Below are positions 34,533 through 43,451 of a stretch of 64,000 bases of DNA, piece by piece. The stretch covers positions 124,001-188,000 of the forward strand of contig JABABU010000024.1 in NCBI GenBank assembly GCA_014238065.1. The letters run 5' to 3'. Origin of the DNA: Actinomycetota bacterium (lineage in GTDB: Bacteria; Actinomycetota; Acidimicrobiia; Acidimicrobiales; Poriferisodalaceae). The notes under the pieces were generated by a model. That model was not told where the DNA came from and did not search any database. It saw nothing but the letters and a program-made list of their open reading frames with translations. Position 1 is the first letter of the stretch; each line of letters starts with the position of its first letter. The position numbers and the translations under genes were made by a program.

Positions 34533-35888
34533 ATGTCGCGCGCCGATCATTTGTTGCCGCACTTCACCAAAGGCGCAGCCTGGAACACCGACGACGTCGT
34601 CGTCATGGAACGTGGCGAGGGTTGCTATATCTGGGACACGGAAGGCAACCAATACCTCGACGGACTCGCAGGTCTGTTCTGCACGAATATCGGCCACGGG
34701 CGAAGCGATCTGTCGGCAGCCGCTGCCAAGCAGATGGATCAGCTCGGCTTCTACCCGACGTGGGGCACCGCACATCCGCCAGGCCTTGAGGCGTCGCGGA
34801 TGATCGCGGAGCGCGCTCCGGGTGATCTCAGTGAGGTCTTCTTCGTCAGCAGTGGCTCAGAGGCCGTCGAGAGCGCAGTGAAGTTCGCACGTAACTACCA
34901 CGTGAGTACGGGCGATACCGATCGGTACAAGGTGATCGCTCGCGACTGGGCCTATCACGGCACCACGCTTGGCGCCCTAGCTGTGACCGGCATTCCAAAG
35001 TTCAAGACGACGTTTGCGCCGATGCTCTGGGACGGAACGCGCCACGTGACCAACACATGGGGTTGTTCGGTGAGCGACGGAACGCCGGCGAGCGAGCTCG
35101 AGTGTGTGAAAGCAGTCGAGGAGATGATTCTCGCTGAAGGCCCGGAGACGGTGTCGATGGTCATCGCAGAACCGGTCCAGAACGGCGGCGGCGCCCTCGT
35201 TCCGCCTGAAGGTTATTGGCAAGAGTTGCGAAGGATCTGCGATAAGTACGGCGTGCTCCTCGTCGCCGACGAGGTGATCAATGCATTCGGCCGGCTCGGT
35301 CATTGGTTCGGCTGCGAGCGTTACGGTGTGGTGCCCGACATGATCACCTTCGCAAAGGGAGTCACCTCCGCATACATGCCCCTCGGCGGCATGATCGTGC
35401 GTCGACCACTTGTCGAGGAGATCTGGGCTTCCGACATGGGGATGTACAATCACGGCTCAACATTCGGTGGCCACCCGGTGGCGACTGCGGTTGCCGTCGC
35501 CAACATGCGGGCCATGACCGATGAGGACATTCCTGCCAATGTGCTCGCTCACGAGGACGAGTTCCGTGCTGGGCTCGACGCCCTCATGGCTCGGCACAAC
35601 ATCGTGAAAGAGATGCGCGGCGTGGGTTACTTCTACGCCGTCGACCTCATGGAAGATCGCGCCGAGGGTCGAGAGTTGTCCGAGGACAACATGATCGGTC
35701 TCCGTAGCGGAGTGCTCAACGATTTCATCCAGGAGACACGACTTCTCGTGCGCCCGGACGATCGCGGCTACACCGGGATCACCATCTCGCCACCGCTGAT
35801 CGCCGACAGCGCCGTGATCGCCGACCTGCTTCAACGAGTCGATCAGATTCTCGAGCGCACTGCGGGGTGGCTCCGCGGCGATGGTTAG
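34533..35888 (+). CDS. tpa: Taurine:pyruvate aminotransferase
   Basis: 451 residues from ATG 34533, fixed by the strong ribosome site GGGGAGGA at 34521-34528. It is a class III PLP aminotransferase: SSGSEAVESAVKFAR (107-120), YHGTTLGALA (141-150), Asp246 in ADEVINAFGR and the Schiff-base lysine Lys275 in TFAKGVTSAYMPLGG. The family includes taurine, beta-alanine, GABA and diamine aminotransferases, which sequence alone separates poorly. Immediate linkage to tauABC, pta and xsc supports taurine + pyruvate -> sulfoacetaldehyde + L-alanine. No alanine dehydrogenase to regenerate pyruvate is in the window. Cytoplasmic. Confidence 0.82.
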   Translation: MSRADHLLPHFTKGAAWNTDDVVVMERGEGCYIWDTEGNQYLDGLAGLFCTNIGHGRSDLSAAAAKQMDQLGFYPTWGTAHPPGLEASRMIAERAPGDLSEVFFVSSGSEAVESAVKFARNYHVSTGDTDRYKVIARDWAYHGTTLGALAVTGIPKFKTTFAPMLWDGTRHVTNTWGCSVSDGTPASELECVKAVEEMILAEGPETVSMVIAEPVQNGGGALVPPEGYWQELRRICDKYGVLLVADEVINAFGRLGHWFGCERYGVVPDMITFAKGVTSAYMPLGGMIVRRPLVEEIWASDMGMYNHGSTFGGHPVATAVAVANMRAMTDEDIPANVLAHEDEFRAGLDALMARHNIVKEMRGVGYFYAVDLMEDRAEGRELSEDNMIGLRSGVLNDFIQETRLLVRPDDRGYTGITISPPLIADSAVIADLLQRVDQILERTAGWLRGDG

Positions 35889-35980
35889 CCGTACCCGAAA
35901 TGCATCTGGCCTGCCTGTCTAATTTCAGCCAGTGGATGCCTAGCTATATTTCCGAATAGAACTGATTTAGAGAGGCAACA

Positions 35981-36997
35981 ATGCCAACGAAAATACTCGG
36001 AGCTTTAGCGCTGCTCGGCCTGCTCGCCTCGGCGTGTGGAGACTCAGAAGGTGGGTCGACTTCCGATCTCGCCGAGTTGAACGTCGCGTACTTCGCCGAA
36101 TGGCCAACGCCGAACCAATACGGCCAGAACGACGGCACATTCGCCGACGCCGTTGGCGTGCCGATCAACTGGTTGCCATTCAGCAGCGGTGGCGAAATGT
36201 CAGAGGCCATGATTGCCGGTGACGTCGATATCGCCTACTCGCAGGGTCTCACGCCCTTCGCAGGTGCCATCAACGGTGGCGCTGACCTGAAGCTCGTCGG
36301 TATCGCCGTCTCGTACGCCGAGGCCGACAACTGCATTGCCCAGGGCTCGCTCGGCGTGACCCGCGACAACGCTGCTGAGGTGCTGGCCGGGGCGACCGTC
36401 ATGACACCGTTTGGGAACGTGACGCACTACAAGATGCTGTCGATGATGGACTTCCTCGGCGTCGACATCGGCAATCTGAACATCGTCCAGGCTGAGGGTG
36501 GCGCGACCACTGCCGCAGCCTTCGAAGCTGGTGACATCGACGTCGGCTGCGCCTTCGGCGGTTCTGTTGTCAACATGATTGGTTCGGGCGGCAACGTGAT
36601 CATGTCGGGTGCCGAGCACGAAAGTGATGTCGGCATCTTCACTTACGACATCGTGTCGATTCCGACATCCTTCGGCGATCAGCACGGTGACGTGGTCAGC
36701 GCATTCCTGAAGGCCACGGATGACTTCAACGCCTCTTGGGCGGCGAACATGGAGATGCAGAACCCTGTCATCGCCTCAGCCGCCGGTATGGAAGATGTGG
36801 GCAACTTCCTCGGTGGCGACCTGTGGTTCGTCTTCCCGACCATCGACGAGCAGCTTGGTTCCGACTGGCTCGGCGGCAATGTCGCTGATGCCATGGAGGG
36901 CCAGGTCGAGACGCTCAACCGTCTCGGCGGAGGCGATCCGGCAACCGGCGACTTTGCTGGAGCGGTCGACACCAGCTACCTCGAGAACGCCAAGTAG
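35981..36997 (+). CDS. tauA: Taurine-type ABC transporter substrate-binding lipoprotein
   Basis: 338 residues. Signal sequence MPTKILGALALLGLLASAC puts the lipidated Cys at 19. The mature part follows the TauA/SsuA/NMT1 fold: LNVAYFAEWPTPNQYGQ, GDVDIAYSQGLTPFAGAING, ATVMTPFGNVTHYKMLSMMD and AAAFEAGDIDVGCAFGGS. It should capture taurine or a similar sulfonate outside the membrane. It lies 92 bp after tpa, with an AGAGAGG ribosome site, and 121 bp before tauB; that gap holds a hairpin. Other ligands of this family (nitrate, pyrimidine precursors) are made unlikely by the neighbours. Confidence 0.85.
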   Translation: MPTKILGALALLGLLASACGDSEGGSTSDLAELNVAYFAEWPTPNQYGQNDGTFADAVGVPINWLPFSSGGEMSEAMIAGDVDIAYSQGLTPFAGAINGGADLKLVGIAVSYAEADNCIAQGSLGVTRDNAAEVLAGATVMTPFGNVTHYKMLSMMDFLGVDIGNLNIVQAEGGATTAAAFEAGDIDVGCAFGGSVVNMIGSGGNVIMSGAEHESDVGIFTYDIVSIPTSFGDQHGDVVSAFLKATDDFNASWAANMEMQNPVIASAAGMEDVGNFLGGDLWFVFPTIDEQLGSDWLGGNVADAMEGQVETLNRLGGGDPATGDFAGAVDTSYLENAK

Positions 36998-37051
36998 CTC
37001 CCACTCGATTTCAGCGACTTCAGTGCTGCCGGGCTGAAATGCAGTTGTCGG

Positions 37052-37071
37052 CGCCGGGCTTTGTCCCGGCG
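37052..37071 (+). terminator. Hairpin between tauA and tauB
   Basis: Arms CGCCGGG (37052-37058) and CCCGGCG (37065-37071) enclose the loop CTTTGT. No T-run follows, so an mRNA-stabilising or weakly attenuating stem is more likely than a true terminator. The placement behind the binding-protein gene mirrors the dppA/dppB hairpin. Confidence 0.5.
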
Positions 37072-37118
37072 TCGGCGACGTTTCGGTGATTGACTGTTTT
37101 CGGACTCTTGGGGGTCGC

Positions 37119-37922
37119 GTGAAGGATCTATCGGTCAAGAACGTCGAGATGGTGTATCAGGTGCCAAAGGGCGAGCCGGTTCACGCCCTTCACGACGTGT
37201 CGTTCGACCTGACTGCCGGGCGTCTGTTGACGCTGCTTGGACCATCGGGATGTGGCAAAACGACGCTGCTCAACATTCTTGCCGGGTTCCTTGCCCCGAC
37301 CGCCGGCGAAGTGACGCTCGGCGGCGACATCATCACAGGACCAGGCCAAGAACGCGGCATGGTGTTCCAGCAGGGTGCGCTCTTCGAGTGGCTGAGTGTC
37401 GAGAAGAACATTGCGTTCGGTCCGAAGATGAATCGGCACAGCAAGACAGAGACAAAGGACAAGGTCGAGGAGCTGCTCGACGTCGTTGGTCTCGCCGGTT
37501 TCGGGGACAGACAGGTCTACGAACTGTCGGGGGGCATGCAGCAACGTGTCGCTCTCGCGCGCTGCCTGGCCAACGATCCTGATGTGATCCTCATGGACGA
37601 GCCCCTCGGGGCGCTCGACGCGCTCACCCGGGAAAAGATGCAGGGGCTGATCCTGAAGCTCTGGAAGGAGACCGGGAAATCCATCATCCTGGTGACACAC
37701 AGCGTGGAAGAAGCCCTATACCTGGGCGATCGGCTCTTCGTGATGGCGCCTCGGCCGGGGCGCATCGAGTGCGACTACGAGCTTCCGTTCGCGGAAAATG
37801 GGCTCGAAGTCGAGCCACGTGAACTGAAGGCAGCTCCCGAGTTCGGGGAGAAGCGCGAGGAGATCCTGTCGATCATCTGGGAGATGGAAGAGGAGATCAT
37901 GGGCCGGGGGGAGGCAATCTGA
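37119..37922 (+). CDS. tauB: Taurine-type ABC transporter ATP-binding protein
   Basis: 267 residues from GTG 37119; GTG 37086 is in frame but adds 11 unlikely residues. Walker A GPSGCGKTT, Q-loop VFQQGALFEWLSVEKN, signature LSGGMQQRVALARCL, Walker B VILMDEPLGALD and switch LVTHSVEEALYL are all intact. The GALDALTREKMQ stretch is typical of the nitrate/sulfonate/taurine import ATPases. The C-terminus is extended by about 30 acidic residues (KREEILSIIWEMEEEIMG). Its stop overlaps the tauC start by 1 bp. Confidence 0.9.
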   Translation: MKDLSVKNVEMVYQVPKGEPVHALHDVSFDLTAGRLLTLLGPSGCGKTTLLNILAGFLAPTAGEVTLGGDIITGPGQERGMVFQQGALFEWLSVEKNIAFGPKMNRHSKTETKDKVEELLDVVGLAGFGDRQVYELSGGMQQRVALARCLANDPDVILMDEPLGALDALTREKMQGLILKLWKETGKSIILVTHSVEEALYLGDRLFVMAPRPGRIECDYELPFAENGLEVEPRELKAAPEFGEKREEILSIIWEMEEEIMGRGEAI

Positions 37923-38923
37923 TGAACGCGGACATGGGCCTTGGAGTTCGCGACGGCGACACCTCGAAGATGACCGACAAGAGCGGACCATTCGCGTCAT
38001 GGGGAATGTTCAGCCGCGGTCAGGACACGCGGTTGACCGTTGCCTTCGGTGACTCGAGTGCGGTGCGAAGCCTGCCTGTCTACAGTCTCATCTCGCTGGT
38101 GGCGATGATCGTGTTCTGGTTCGTCGCAACCTATACATGGGGATTCCCGGATCAGTTCAAGGAGCCAGGTCTCAGCGACAAACTCCGCATCGCGGCTTGC
38201 AACTCGAACGATGTCTGCAAAGGGTCGTTCTCGCAGCTCCTCGGCCCCTTGACGTTCCCGTCCATCCGTGACACATGGAACACGTTCTTCCTGCTCATCG
38301 ATGAAGGTTTCCAGGACATCACCCTGTGGGCCCACACCAAAGCCAGTCTGTGGCGAGTCATTCGAGGCATGTTCTTCGGGACGTTGTTCGGCGTGCCGAT
38401 CGGCTTTGCCATGGGCTTGTCGAGCAAGGCCCGTGGATTCTTCGACACCATCGTTGAATCGTTCCGCCCCGTTCCGCCCCTTGCCCTTCTGCCGCTGTTC
38501 ATCCTCATCTTTGGTATCGGCGACACGACGGCTGTTCGACTGCTGATCTTCGCCAGCATCTGGATCATGATCATCGCCTCGCGGTCCGGAGTCCAGGAGG
38601 CGAATTTGTCGAAAGTCAGAGCTGCTTACTCGCTGGGTGCTTCAAAGCCACAGGTGCTGTTCAGGGTTCTGCTCCCCAACGCCTTGCCTCAGCTCTTCAC
38701 CGGCTTCAGGCTCGCGCTCGGCGTCTCCTGGGGAACGCTGGTCGCGGCTGAGCTGGTTGGTACCCGGGACGGCCTCGGCTCGATGATCTTCGCTGCAAGG
38801 CCGTTTTTCAGGCTCGACGTTGTCGTGGTCGGCATCATCGTCATCGCCTTGCTCGGCGTCATGATGGACATCATTTTACGATTCCTCGAGTCGAAGCTCA
38901 TCCCGTGGCGCGGCAAGGGCTGA
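37922..38923 (+). CDS. tauC: Taurine-type ABC transporter permease
   Basis: 333 residues, longer than the usual about 275. A hydrophilic N-terminus of about 45 residues and a periplasmic segment of about 70 residues with two cysteines (RIAACNSNDVCKGSF) separate the first helix (YSLISLVAMIVFWFVATYTW) from the remaining ones. The core is standard: LFGVPIGFAMGLSS, PPLALLPLFILIFGIGDT, EAA loop KVRAAYSLGASKPQVLFRVL, and GVSWGTLVAAELVG. The Cys pair could form an external disulfide; this extra loop is unusual for TauC/SsuC. Coupled to tauB and 22 bp ahead of pta. Confidence 0.88.
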   Translation: MNADMGLGVRDGDTSKMTDKSGPFASWGMFSRGQDTRLTVAFGDSSAVRSLPVYSLISLVAMIVFWFVATYTWGFPDQFKEPGLSDKLRIAACNSNDVCKGSFSQLLGPLTFPSIRDTWNTFFLLIDEGFQDITLWAHTKASLWRVIRGMFFGTLFGVPIGFAMGLSSKARGFFDTIVESFRPVPPLALLPLFILIFGIGDTTAVRLLIFASIWIMIIASRSGVQEANLSKVRAAYSLGASKPQVLFRVLLPNALPQLFTGFRLALGVSWGTLVAAELVGTRDGLGSMIFAARPFFRLDVVVVGIIVIALLGVMMDIILRFLESKLIPWRGKG

Positions 38924-38945
38924 TGCAGTCCGACATGCTGGTTCT

Positions 38946-39827
38946 GTGAGCGACATTCTCGAAGGCTGGTATCAGCGCGCCGCGGCAAACCTCAAGAGGG
39001 TGGTGCTTGCCGATGTTGGTGATGCCAGGGTGTCCGAGGCGGCGCGGGTTCTGTCAGATCGTGCTCTCGTTTTCCCGTTGCTGCTCGACGGTGTCGGTCC
39101 TTCCGATGCCGTGGTCGATTTTGCTTCCGGGCGGGAAAAGATCGATCTCGCTGACCCGTTCCACGTCGGCGCGGCGATGGTCGCGGTCGGTGAGGCCGAC
39201 GCGTGTATTGCTGGGGCGAGCCGACCGACGTCGGAGGTCATCAGAGCTGCGATTCGCTGCCTGGGAGTGGCTGAGGGCGTGTCGACGATCAGTTCCAGTT
39301 TCTTGTTCATCTTGCCTGACGGCACCAGCCTGGCCTACGGCGATTGCGGCGTGATCCCGGACCCCGATGTCAACCAGATGGCGTCAATTGCCGTATCGAC
39401 CGCTGCCACATACCGTGCCTTGACCGGTGAGGAGCCGCGCGTTGCGATGCTGTCTTTCTCGACGAAGGGAAGCGCAGAGCATCCCCGCGTCGACAAGGTT
39501 CGGGCGGCAACAGCCCAGGTCAGGGGTATTGCACCTGGCCTCGCTGTTGACGGCGAACTCCAGTTCGACGCCGCTTTTGTGCCTGCCGTCGGCGCGAGCA
39601 AGGCGCAAGGATCAGCGGTGGCGGGATCAGCGAACGTGTTCGTCTTCCCTGATCTCGACAGTGCCAACATCGCTTACAAGATCACTGAGCGGCTCGGCGG
39701 TGCGAAGGCCTTCGGCCCTCTGCTCCAGGGTGTCGGAGCGGTGATGCACGACCTCTCGCGCGGTTGCTCTTCCGACGACATCGTCAACGTCGCTGTCATC
39801 GCCGCCCTTCAAGCCCAGACCCAGTAA
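38946..39827 (+). CDS. pta: Phosphotransacetylase (phosphate acetyl/butyryltransferase family)
   Basis: 293 residues, somewhat shorter than the 320-330 of single-domain Pta. Conserved parts are ADACIAGASRPTSEVIRAAI, VSTISSSFLFILPDG, EPRVAMLSFSTKGSAEHP, VDGELQFDAAFVP and NVFVFPDLDSANIAYKITER. The enzyme converts acetyl phosphate and CoA to acetyl-CoA. Linkage to xsc, whose product is acetyl phosphate, gives a clear role: it funnels taurine carbon into central metabolism. The GTG start at 38946 follows tauC closely. A small hairpin (CGGTGG/CCACCG, 39838-39853) follows the stop. Confidence 0.9.
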   Translation: MSDILEGWYQRAAANLKRVVLADVGDARVSEAARVLSDRALVFPLLLDGVGPSDAVVDFASGREKIDLADPFHVGAAMVAVGEADACIAGASRPTSEVIRAAIRCLGVAEGVSTISSSFLFILPDGTSLAYGDCGVIPDPDVNQMASIAVSTAATYRALTGEEPRVAMLSFSTKGSAEHPRVDKVRAATAQVRGIAPGLAVDGELQFDAAFVPAVGASKAQGSAVAGSANVFVFPDLDSANIAYKITERLGGAKAFGPLLQGVGAVMHDLSRGCSSDDIVNVAVIAALQAQTQ

Positions 39828-39954
39828 CCCCCCTTTTCGGTGGTCTCCCACCGGACTTGACAGCGCGTGGAGGCGCGGCCGTTCCGTCGCGAACCTGAGC
39901 AATCGCACCGTCCAGGCGTCTGACTGGGGAAGTCACATCCGGCGTGCGTTCACT

Positions 39955-39967
39955 GCCAAAGTTTGGC
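39955..39967 (+). promoter_or_regulatory. Perfect palindrome upstream of tetR, likely operator
   Basis: GCCAAAGTTTGGC is a perfect 6-1-6 inverted repeat ending 31 bp before the tetR ATG at 39999, flanked by CACT and GTGG. A dyad of this size in front of a TetR gene is the usual position for an autoregulatory operator. Its right half extended by GT recurs ahead of tpa at 34483-34492. Confidence 0.55.
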
Positions 39968-39998
39968 GTGGGTGCGTCCCTGCGGTACGAATAGAGTG

Positions 39999-40583
39999 AT
40001 GGGGAGGACGCCTCTTAACGGTCCGCAGGTGATTGAGGCTGCAGCGGAGCTTGCCGACGCTGAGGGTCTTGACGCGGTGACGCTCACGCGGGTCGCGGAG
40101 ATTCTGGGTGTGCGCCAACCGGCGCTGTATCGCCACGTCAGGCATTTTGACGACCTCATCCGCAGTCTCGGTCTTCGGGGCCGAGAACTGCTCGCGGACC
40201 GTCTCCGCCAGTCCGCTGTTGGCGTCTCCGGTGACGAGGCGGTCTTCGCGGTCGCGAGAGCGTGGCGGGTGCTCCAGAAGGAGCATCCTGGGCTCTACGC
40301 AGCTACCGACAGGTACCCGTGTGCTGGTGACGATGAACTCGAGGCAGCGGTCGAGAACATCGTGACGATCATTGCCCAAGCGCTCGGCTCGTACGATCTC
40401 ACAGAGGTCGACAAGATGCATGCAGCCCGATCGCTGCGGAGCGCATTTCACGGATTCGCGCACCTCGAATCCGGCGACGGGCACCCGCACCCGCACGATC
40501 CTGACGACACGTTCGACCATCTCGTCGAGTTGTTGATCGCCGGCATCAAGTCGATGCAGACCGTTCCGGTCGTCGCCCGGTAG
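39999..40583 (+). CDS. TetR-family transcriptional regulator of the taurine cluster
   Basis: 194 residues from ATG 39999; an upstream TTG would run through the putative operator. The N-terminal helix-turn-helix reads LTRVAEILGVRQPALYRHVR (about 36-55). The C-terminal half is a TetR ligand domain of the WHG type (AARSLRSAFHGFAHLESG) ending with a His-rich stretch DGHPHPHDPDDTFDHL that might bind metal. It lies between pta and xsc on the same strand. Taurine or a pathway intermediate such as sulfoacetaldehyde is a plausible inducer (inference). Most known taurine clusters use GntR/MocR-type TauR instead, so a TetR here is noteworthy. Confidence 0.85.
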   Translation: MGRTPLNGPQVIEAAAELADAEGLDAVTLTRVAEILGVRQPALYRHVRHFDDLIRSLGLRGRELLADRLRQSAVGVSGDEAVFAVARAWRVLQKEHPGLYAATDRYPCAGDDELEAAVENIVTIIAQALGSYDLTEVDKMHAARSLRSAFHGFAHLESGDGHPHPHDPDDTFDHLVELLIAGIKSMQTVPVVAR

Positions 40584-40685
40584 ACACTCTTCCAATACAG
40601 TTATAACGTCTCGCGACACCCGGCGTTGCGCGCCAGCGAAGATCTAGGAAGCCCCGGGCAGGTCGCAAAGATCAAGGAGATTCAG

Positions 40686-42452
40686 ATGACGAGAATGACC
40701 CCGAGTGAGGCGTTCGTCGAGACTATGGTCGCCAACAAGGTGACCACGGCGTTCGGCATCATGGGCAGCGCCTTCATGGACGCGATGGACATCTTCTCGC
40801 CGGCCGGGATTCGCCTCGTTCCTGTGGTGCACGAGCAGGGTGCTGCCCATATGGCCGACGGTTACGCGAGGGTCAGTGGACGGCACGGGGTCGTCATCGG
40901 TCAGAACGGTCCTGGGATATCGAACTGTGTCACGGCCATCGCTGCTGCTTTCTGGGCCCACAGCCCCGTCGTCATCGTCACCCCGGAGACGGGCACGATG
41001 GGCATCGGCCTCGGCGGTTTCCAAGAAGCCAACCAACTGCCGATGTTCCAAGAATTCGTCAAGTACCAGGGTCACATCAACAACGAGAACCGGATGGCGG
41101 AGATCACCGCCCGGTGCTTCGATCGAGCTGTCCTCGAGATGGGCCCCACGCAACTCAACATCCCTCGTGACCGGTTTTATGGCGACATTGACGTCGAGAT
41201 CGCAGAGCCGATGGTGCCCGACCGCGGCCCGGGCGGCGAGCAGAGCTTGAACGAAGCGAGCGAACTGCTGGCAAACGCGGAGTTCCCAGTGATGGTGTCC
41301 GGTGGTGGCGTGGTCATGGGCGACTCGGTTGCTCAGGCCGTCGAGCTTGCCGAGCGTCTCGGTTGCCCGGTCGTCAACAGTTATCTCCACAACGACTCGT
41401 TTCCGGCCAGCCACCCCCAGTGGTGCGGCCCGCTCGGTTACCAGGGGTCCAAGGCTGCGATGAAACTCATCGCCCAAGCTGATGTCGTGCTAGCGCTTGG
41501 AACTCGCCTCGGTCCGTTCGGCACGCTGCCCCAGCACAACATGGACTATTGGCCGAAGGACGCAAAGATCATCCAGGTCGATGCCGATGCGAAGATGCTC
41601 GGCCTCGTCAAGAAGGTCCAGATCGGCATCTGTGGGGATGCGGGAGCCGCGGCGACAGCGCTGACCGAGCGCCTCGCAGGCCGTGACCTCGCGTGCGATG
41701 CCAACCGGGATGCCCGAGCGGCAACAACGGCCGAGGAGAAGGCAGCTTGGGAGACTGAGCTCGACGAGTGGATCCACGAGAAGGATGACTTCAGTCTCGA
41801 GATGATTGCAGAAGCCGCCGGCGAGGATGGCAGCTGGCTGCATCCACGCCAGGTGCTTCGAGAGCTCGAGAAGGCGATGCCGGCCAGGGCAATGGTGTCC
41901 ACCGACATCGGCAACATCAATTCCGTCGCCAACAGCTATCTCCGTTTCGAGGAACCACGTAGTTTCTTCGCCCCCATGAGCTGGGGCAACTGCGGCTACG
42001 CGCTGCCGACGATCATCGGAGCAAAGGCTGCGGCGATGGATCGCCCAGCCATCTCTTATGCCGGCGACGGCGCGTGGGCGATGTCGATGTCCGAACTCAT
42101 GACGGCGGTCCGTCACAATATTCCTGTCACGTCGATCGTGTTCCACAACCGCCAGTGGGGTGCCGAGAAGAAGAACCAGGTCGACTTCTACGGCCGCCGA
42201 TTCGTGGCGGGCGAGCTCGAGGGCGGAGAGGACTACAGCCAGATCGCACGGGCGATGGGTGCCCAGGGGGTCAGGGTCGACAGGCTCGAGGACGTTGGCC
42301 CTGCGTTGACCGCCGCGGTCGAAGCGCAGATGAACGACGGCGTGACCACGGTGGTCGAGATCATGTGCACCAAGGAGCTCGGCGACCCGTTCCGCAAGGA
42401 TGCCTTGTCGACCCCGGTCCGGCATCTGCCGCAGTACAGGGACTTCGTCTGA
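40686..42452 (+). CDS. xsc: Sulfoacetaldehyde acetyltransferase
   Basis: 588 residues from ATG 40686, set by the ribosome site AAGGAG at 40674-40679. It is a thiamine-diphosphate enzyme of the acetolactate-synthase fold. Features pointing specifically to Xsc are [15 protein letters not shown] (23-37), cofactor-activating Glu50 in [50 protein letters not shown] and, in the ThDP/Mg motif starting at 460, [12 protein letters not shown] with [13 protein letters not shown]. It converts sulfoacetaldehyde and phosphate to acetyl phosphate and sulfite, the C-S bond-breaking step. The sulfite product needs oxidation or export, but no such gene is visible here. cobS begins 11 bp later. Confidence 0.92.
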   Translation: MTRMTPSEAFVETMVANKVTTAFGIMGSAFMDAMDIFSPAGIRLVPVVHEQGAAHMADGYARVSGRHGVVIGQNGPGISNCVTAIAAAFWAHSPVVIVTPETGTMGIGLGGFQEANQLPMFQEFVKYQGHINNENRMAEITARCFDRAVLEMGPTQLNIPRDRFYGDIDVEIAEPMVPDRGPGGEQSLNEASELLANAEFPVMVSGGGVVMGDSVAQAVELAERLGCPVVNSYLHNDSFPASHPQWCGPLGYQGSKAAMKLIAQADVVLALGTRLGPFGTLPQHNMDYWPKDAKIIQVDADAKMLGLVKKVQIGICGDAGAAATALTERLAGRDLACDANRDARAATTAEEKAAWETELDEWIHEKDDFSLEMIAEAAGEDGSWLHPRQVLRELEKAMPARAMVSTDIGNINSVANSYLRFEEPRSFFAPMSWGNCGYALPTIIGAKAAAMDRPAISYAGDGAWAMSMSELMTAVRHNIPVTSIVFHNRQWGAEKKNQVDFYGRRFVAGELEGGEDYSQIARAMGAQGVRVDRLEDVGPALTAAVEAQMNDGVTTVVEIMCTKELGDPFRKDALSTPVRHLPQYRDFV

Positions 42453-42463
42453 CCGGTAGCCAG

Positions 42464-43447
42464 ATGACTCCAACAGTCACGGTCGACATAGCTTCGACCT
42501 TCGGGTTCGAGAGCAACCAACAGGTGCTCGGCTTCGAAGCGTCGTCGCTTGGCGATCTTGGCGAGCATGTGCCGGTCATCGACGATGCGTATCGATTCGA
42601 TCCGGAGACGACGTTGGCGATCCTCAGTGGGTTTGATCGCAACCGTCGGGTCCTGATCCAGGGGCGGCATGGCACCGGTAAGTCGACGCACATCGAGCAA
42701 GTGGCGGCGAGATTGAACTGGCCGTGCGTCAGGGTGAACCTCGATGGCCACATCACCCGTCTGGATCTGGTCGGGCGCGACGTCATCACCTTGCGCGAGG
42801 GCCTACAGGTCACCGAGTTCGCCGAAGGCATGTTGCCGTGGTCGTTGCAGCGTCCTGTGGCATTGGTGTTCGACGAGTTCGATGCAGGACGACCAGATGT
42901 GATGTTCGTCATCCAGCGGATTCTCGAAACCGATGGTCGCTTCACGTTGGTCGACCAGAACCGCGTCATCACCCCGCACCCCGCTTTTCGGTTGTTCGCC
43001 ACGGCCAACACGGTCGGCCTCGGCAACCTCAACGGCATGTATCACGGTGCCCAGCAGCTGAACCACTCGCAGCTCGACAGGTGGAACGTCACCGCCACTC
43101 TGAACTACTTGCCGTCTGAGGAAGAGCGCGACATCGTCGCAGCGAGGGTTCCTGACCTGGTCGGCCGAGCCAACGGTTCGGAGACGATTGCGGCCATGGT
43201 CGCGGTGGCTGGCCTGACACGAGATGGCTTTACCGCGGGCGACATCTCGACGGTGATGTCGCCGAGGACGGTCATCAGCTGGGCCGAGAACATGGAGATC
43301 TTCGGAGACGTCGGCCGCGCGTTCTCGCTCGCCTTCCTCAATCGTTGTGACGAGGCAGAGCAGAGCATCGTCGCTGAGTACTACCAGCGGGTGTTCAACG
43401 ACGAGTTGGACAGCTCGATTGCCGTTGCCCCGTCCCAGCAACGCTGA
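42464..43447 (+). CDS. cobS: CobS-like AAA+ ATPase
   Basis: 327 residues from ATG 42464; a longer upstream frame overlaps xsc and is spurious. Walker [10 protein letters not shown] is at 67-75, Walker B with DEFD at 137-140, and [14 protein letters not shown] carries sensor 1. [13 protein letters not shown] and [19 protein letters not shown] are hallmarks of CobS, the AAA+ subunit of aerobic cobaltochelatase (MoxR clade). Canonical CobS and CobT form a ring that drives cobalt insertion by CobN. No cobN or other cobalamin gene is in the window, so a metal-chaperone role for another client is also possible. Probably cotranscribed with xsc and cobT. Confidence 0.85.
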   Translation: MTPTVTVDIASTFGFESNQQVLGFEASSLGDLGEHVPVIDDAYRFDPETTLAILSGFDRNRRVLIQGRHGTGKSTHIEQVAARLNWPCVRVNLDGHITRLDLVGRDVITLREGLQVTEFAEGMLPWSLQRPVALVFDEFDAGRPDVMFVIQRILETDGRFTLVDQNRVITPHPAFRLFATANTVGLGNLNGMYHGAQQLNHSQLDRWNVTATLNYLPSEEERDIVAARVPDLVGRANGSETIAAMVAVAGLTRDGFTAGDISTVMSPRTVISWAENMEIFGDVGRAFSLAFLNRCDEAEQSIVAEYYQRVFNDELDSSIAVAPSQQR

Positions 43448-43451
43448 AACA

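Noticed and set aside
40600-40607. GTTATAAC palindrome upstream of xsc as promoter -10 or operator
   Set aside because: TATAAC could be a -10 box, but no acceptable -35 lies at the right distance and an 8-mer dyad is too short to support.
42074-42463. N-terminal extension of CobS by 130 codons
   Set aside because: It lies inside xsc in another frame and is Arg/Gly-rich; ATG 42464 right after xsc matches the CobS family start.
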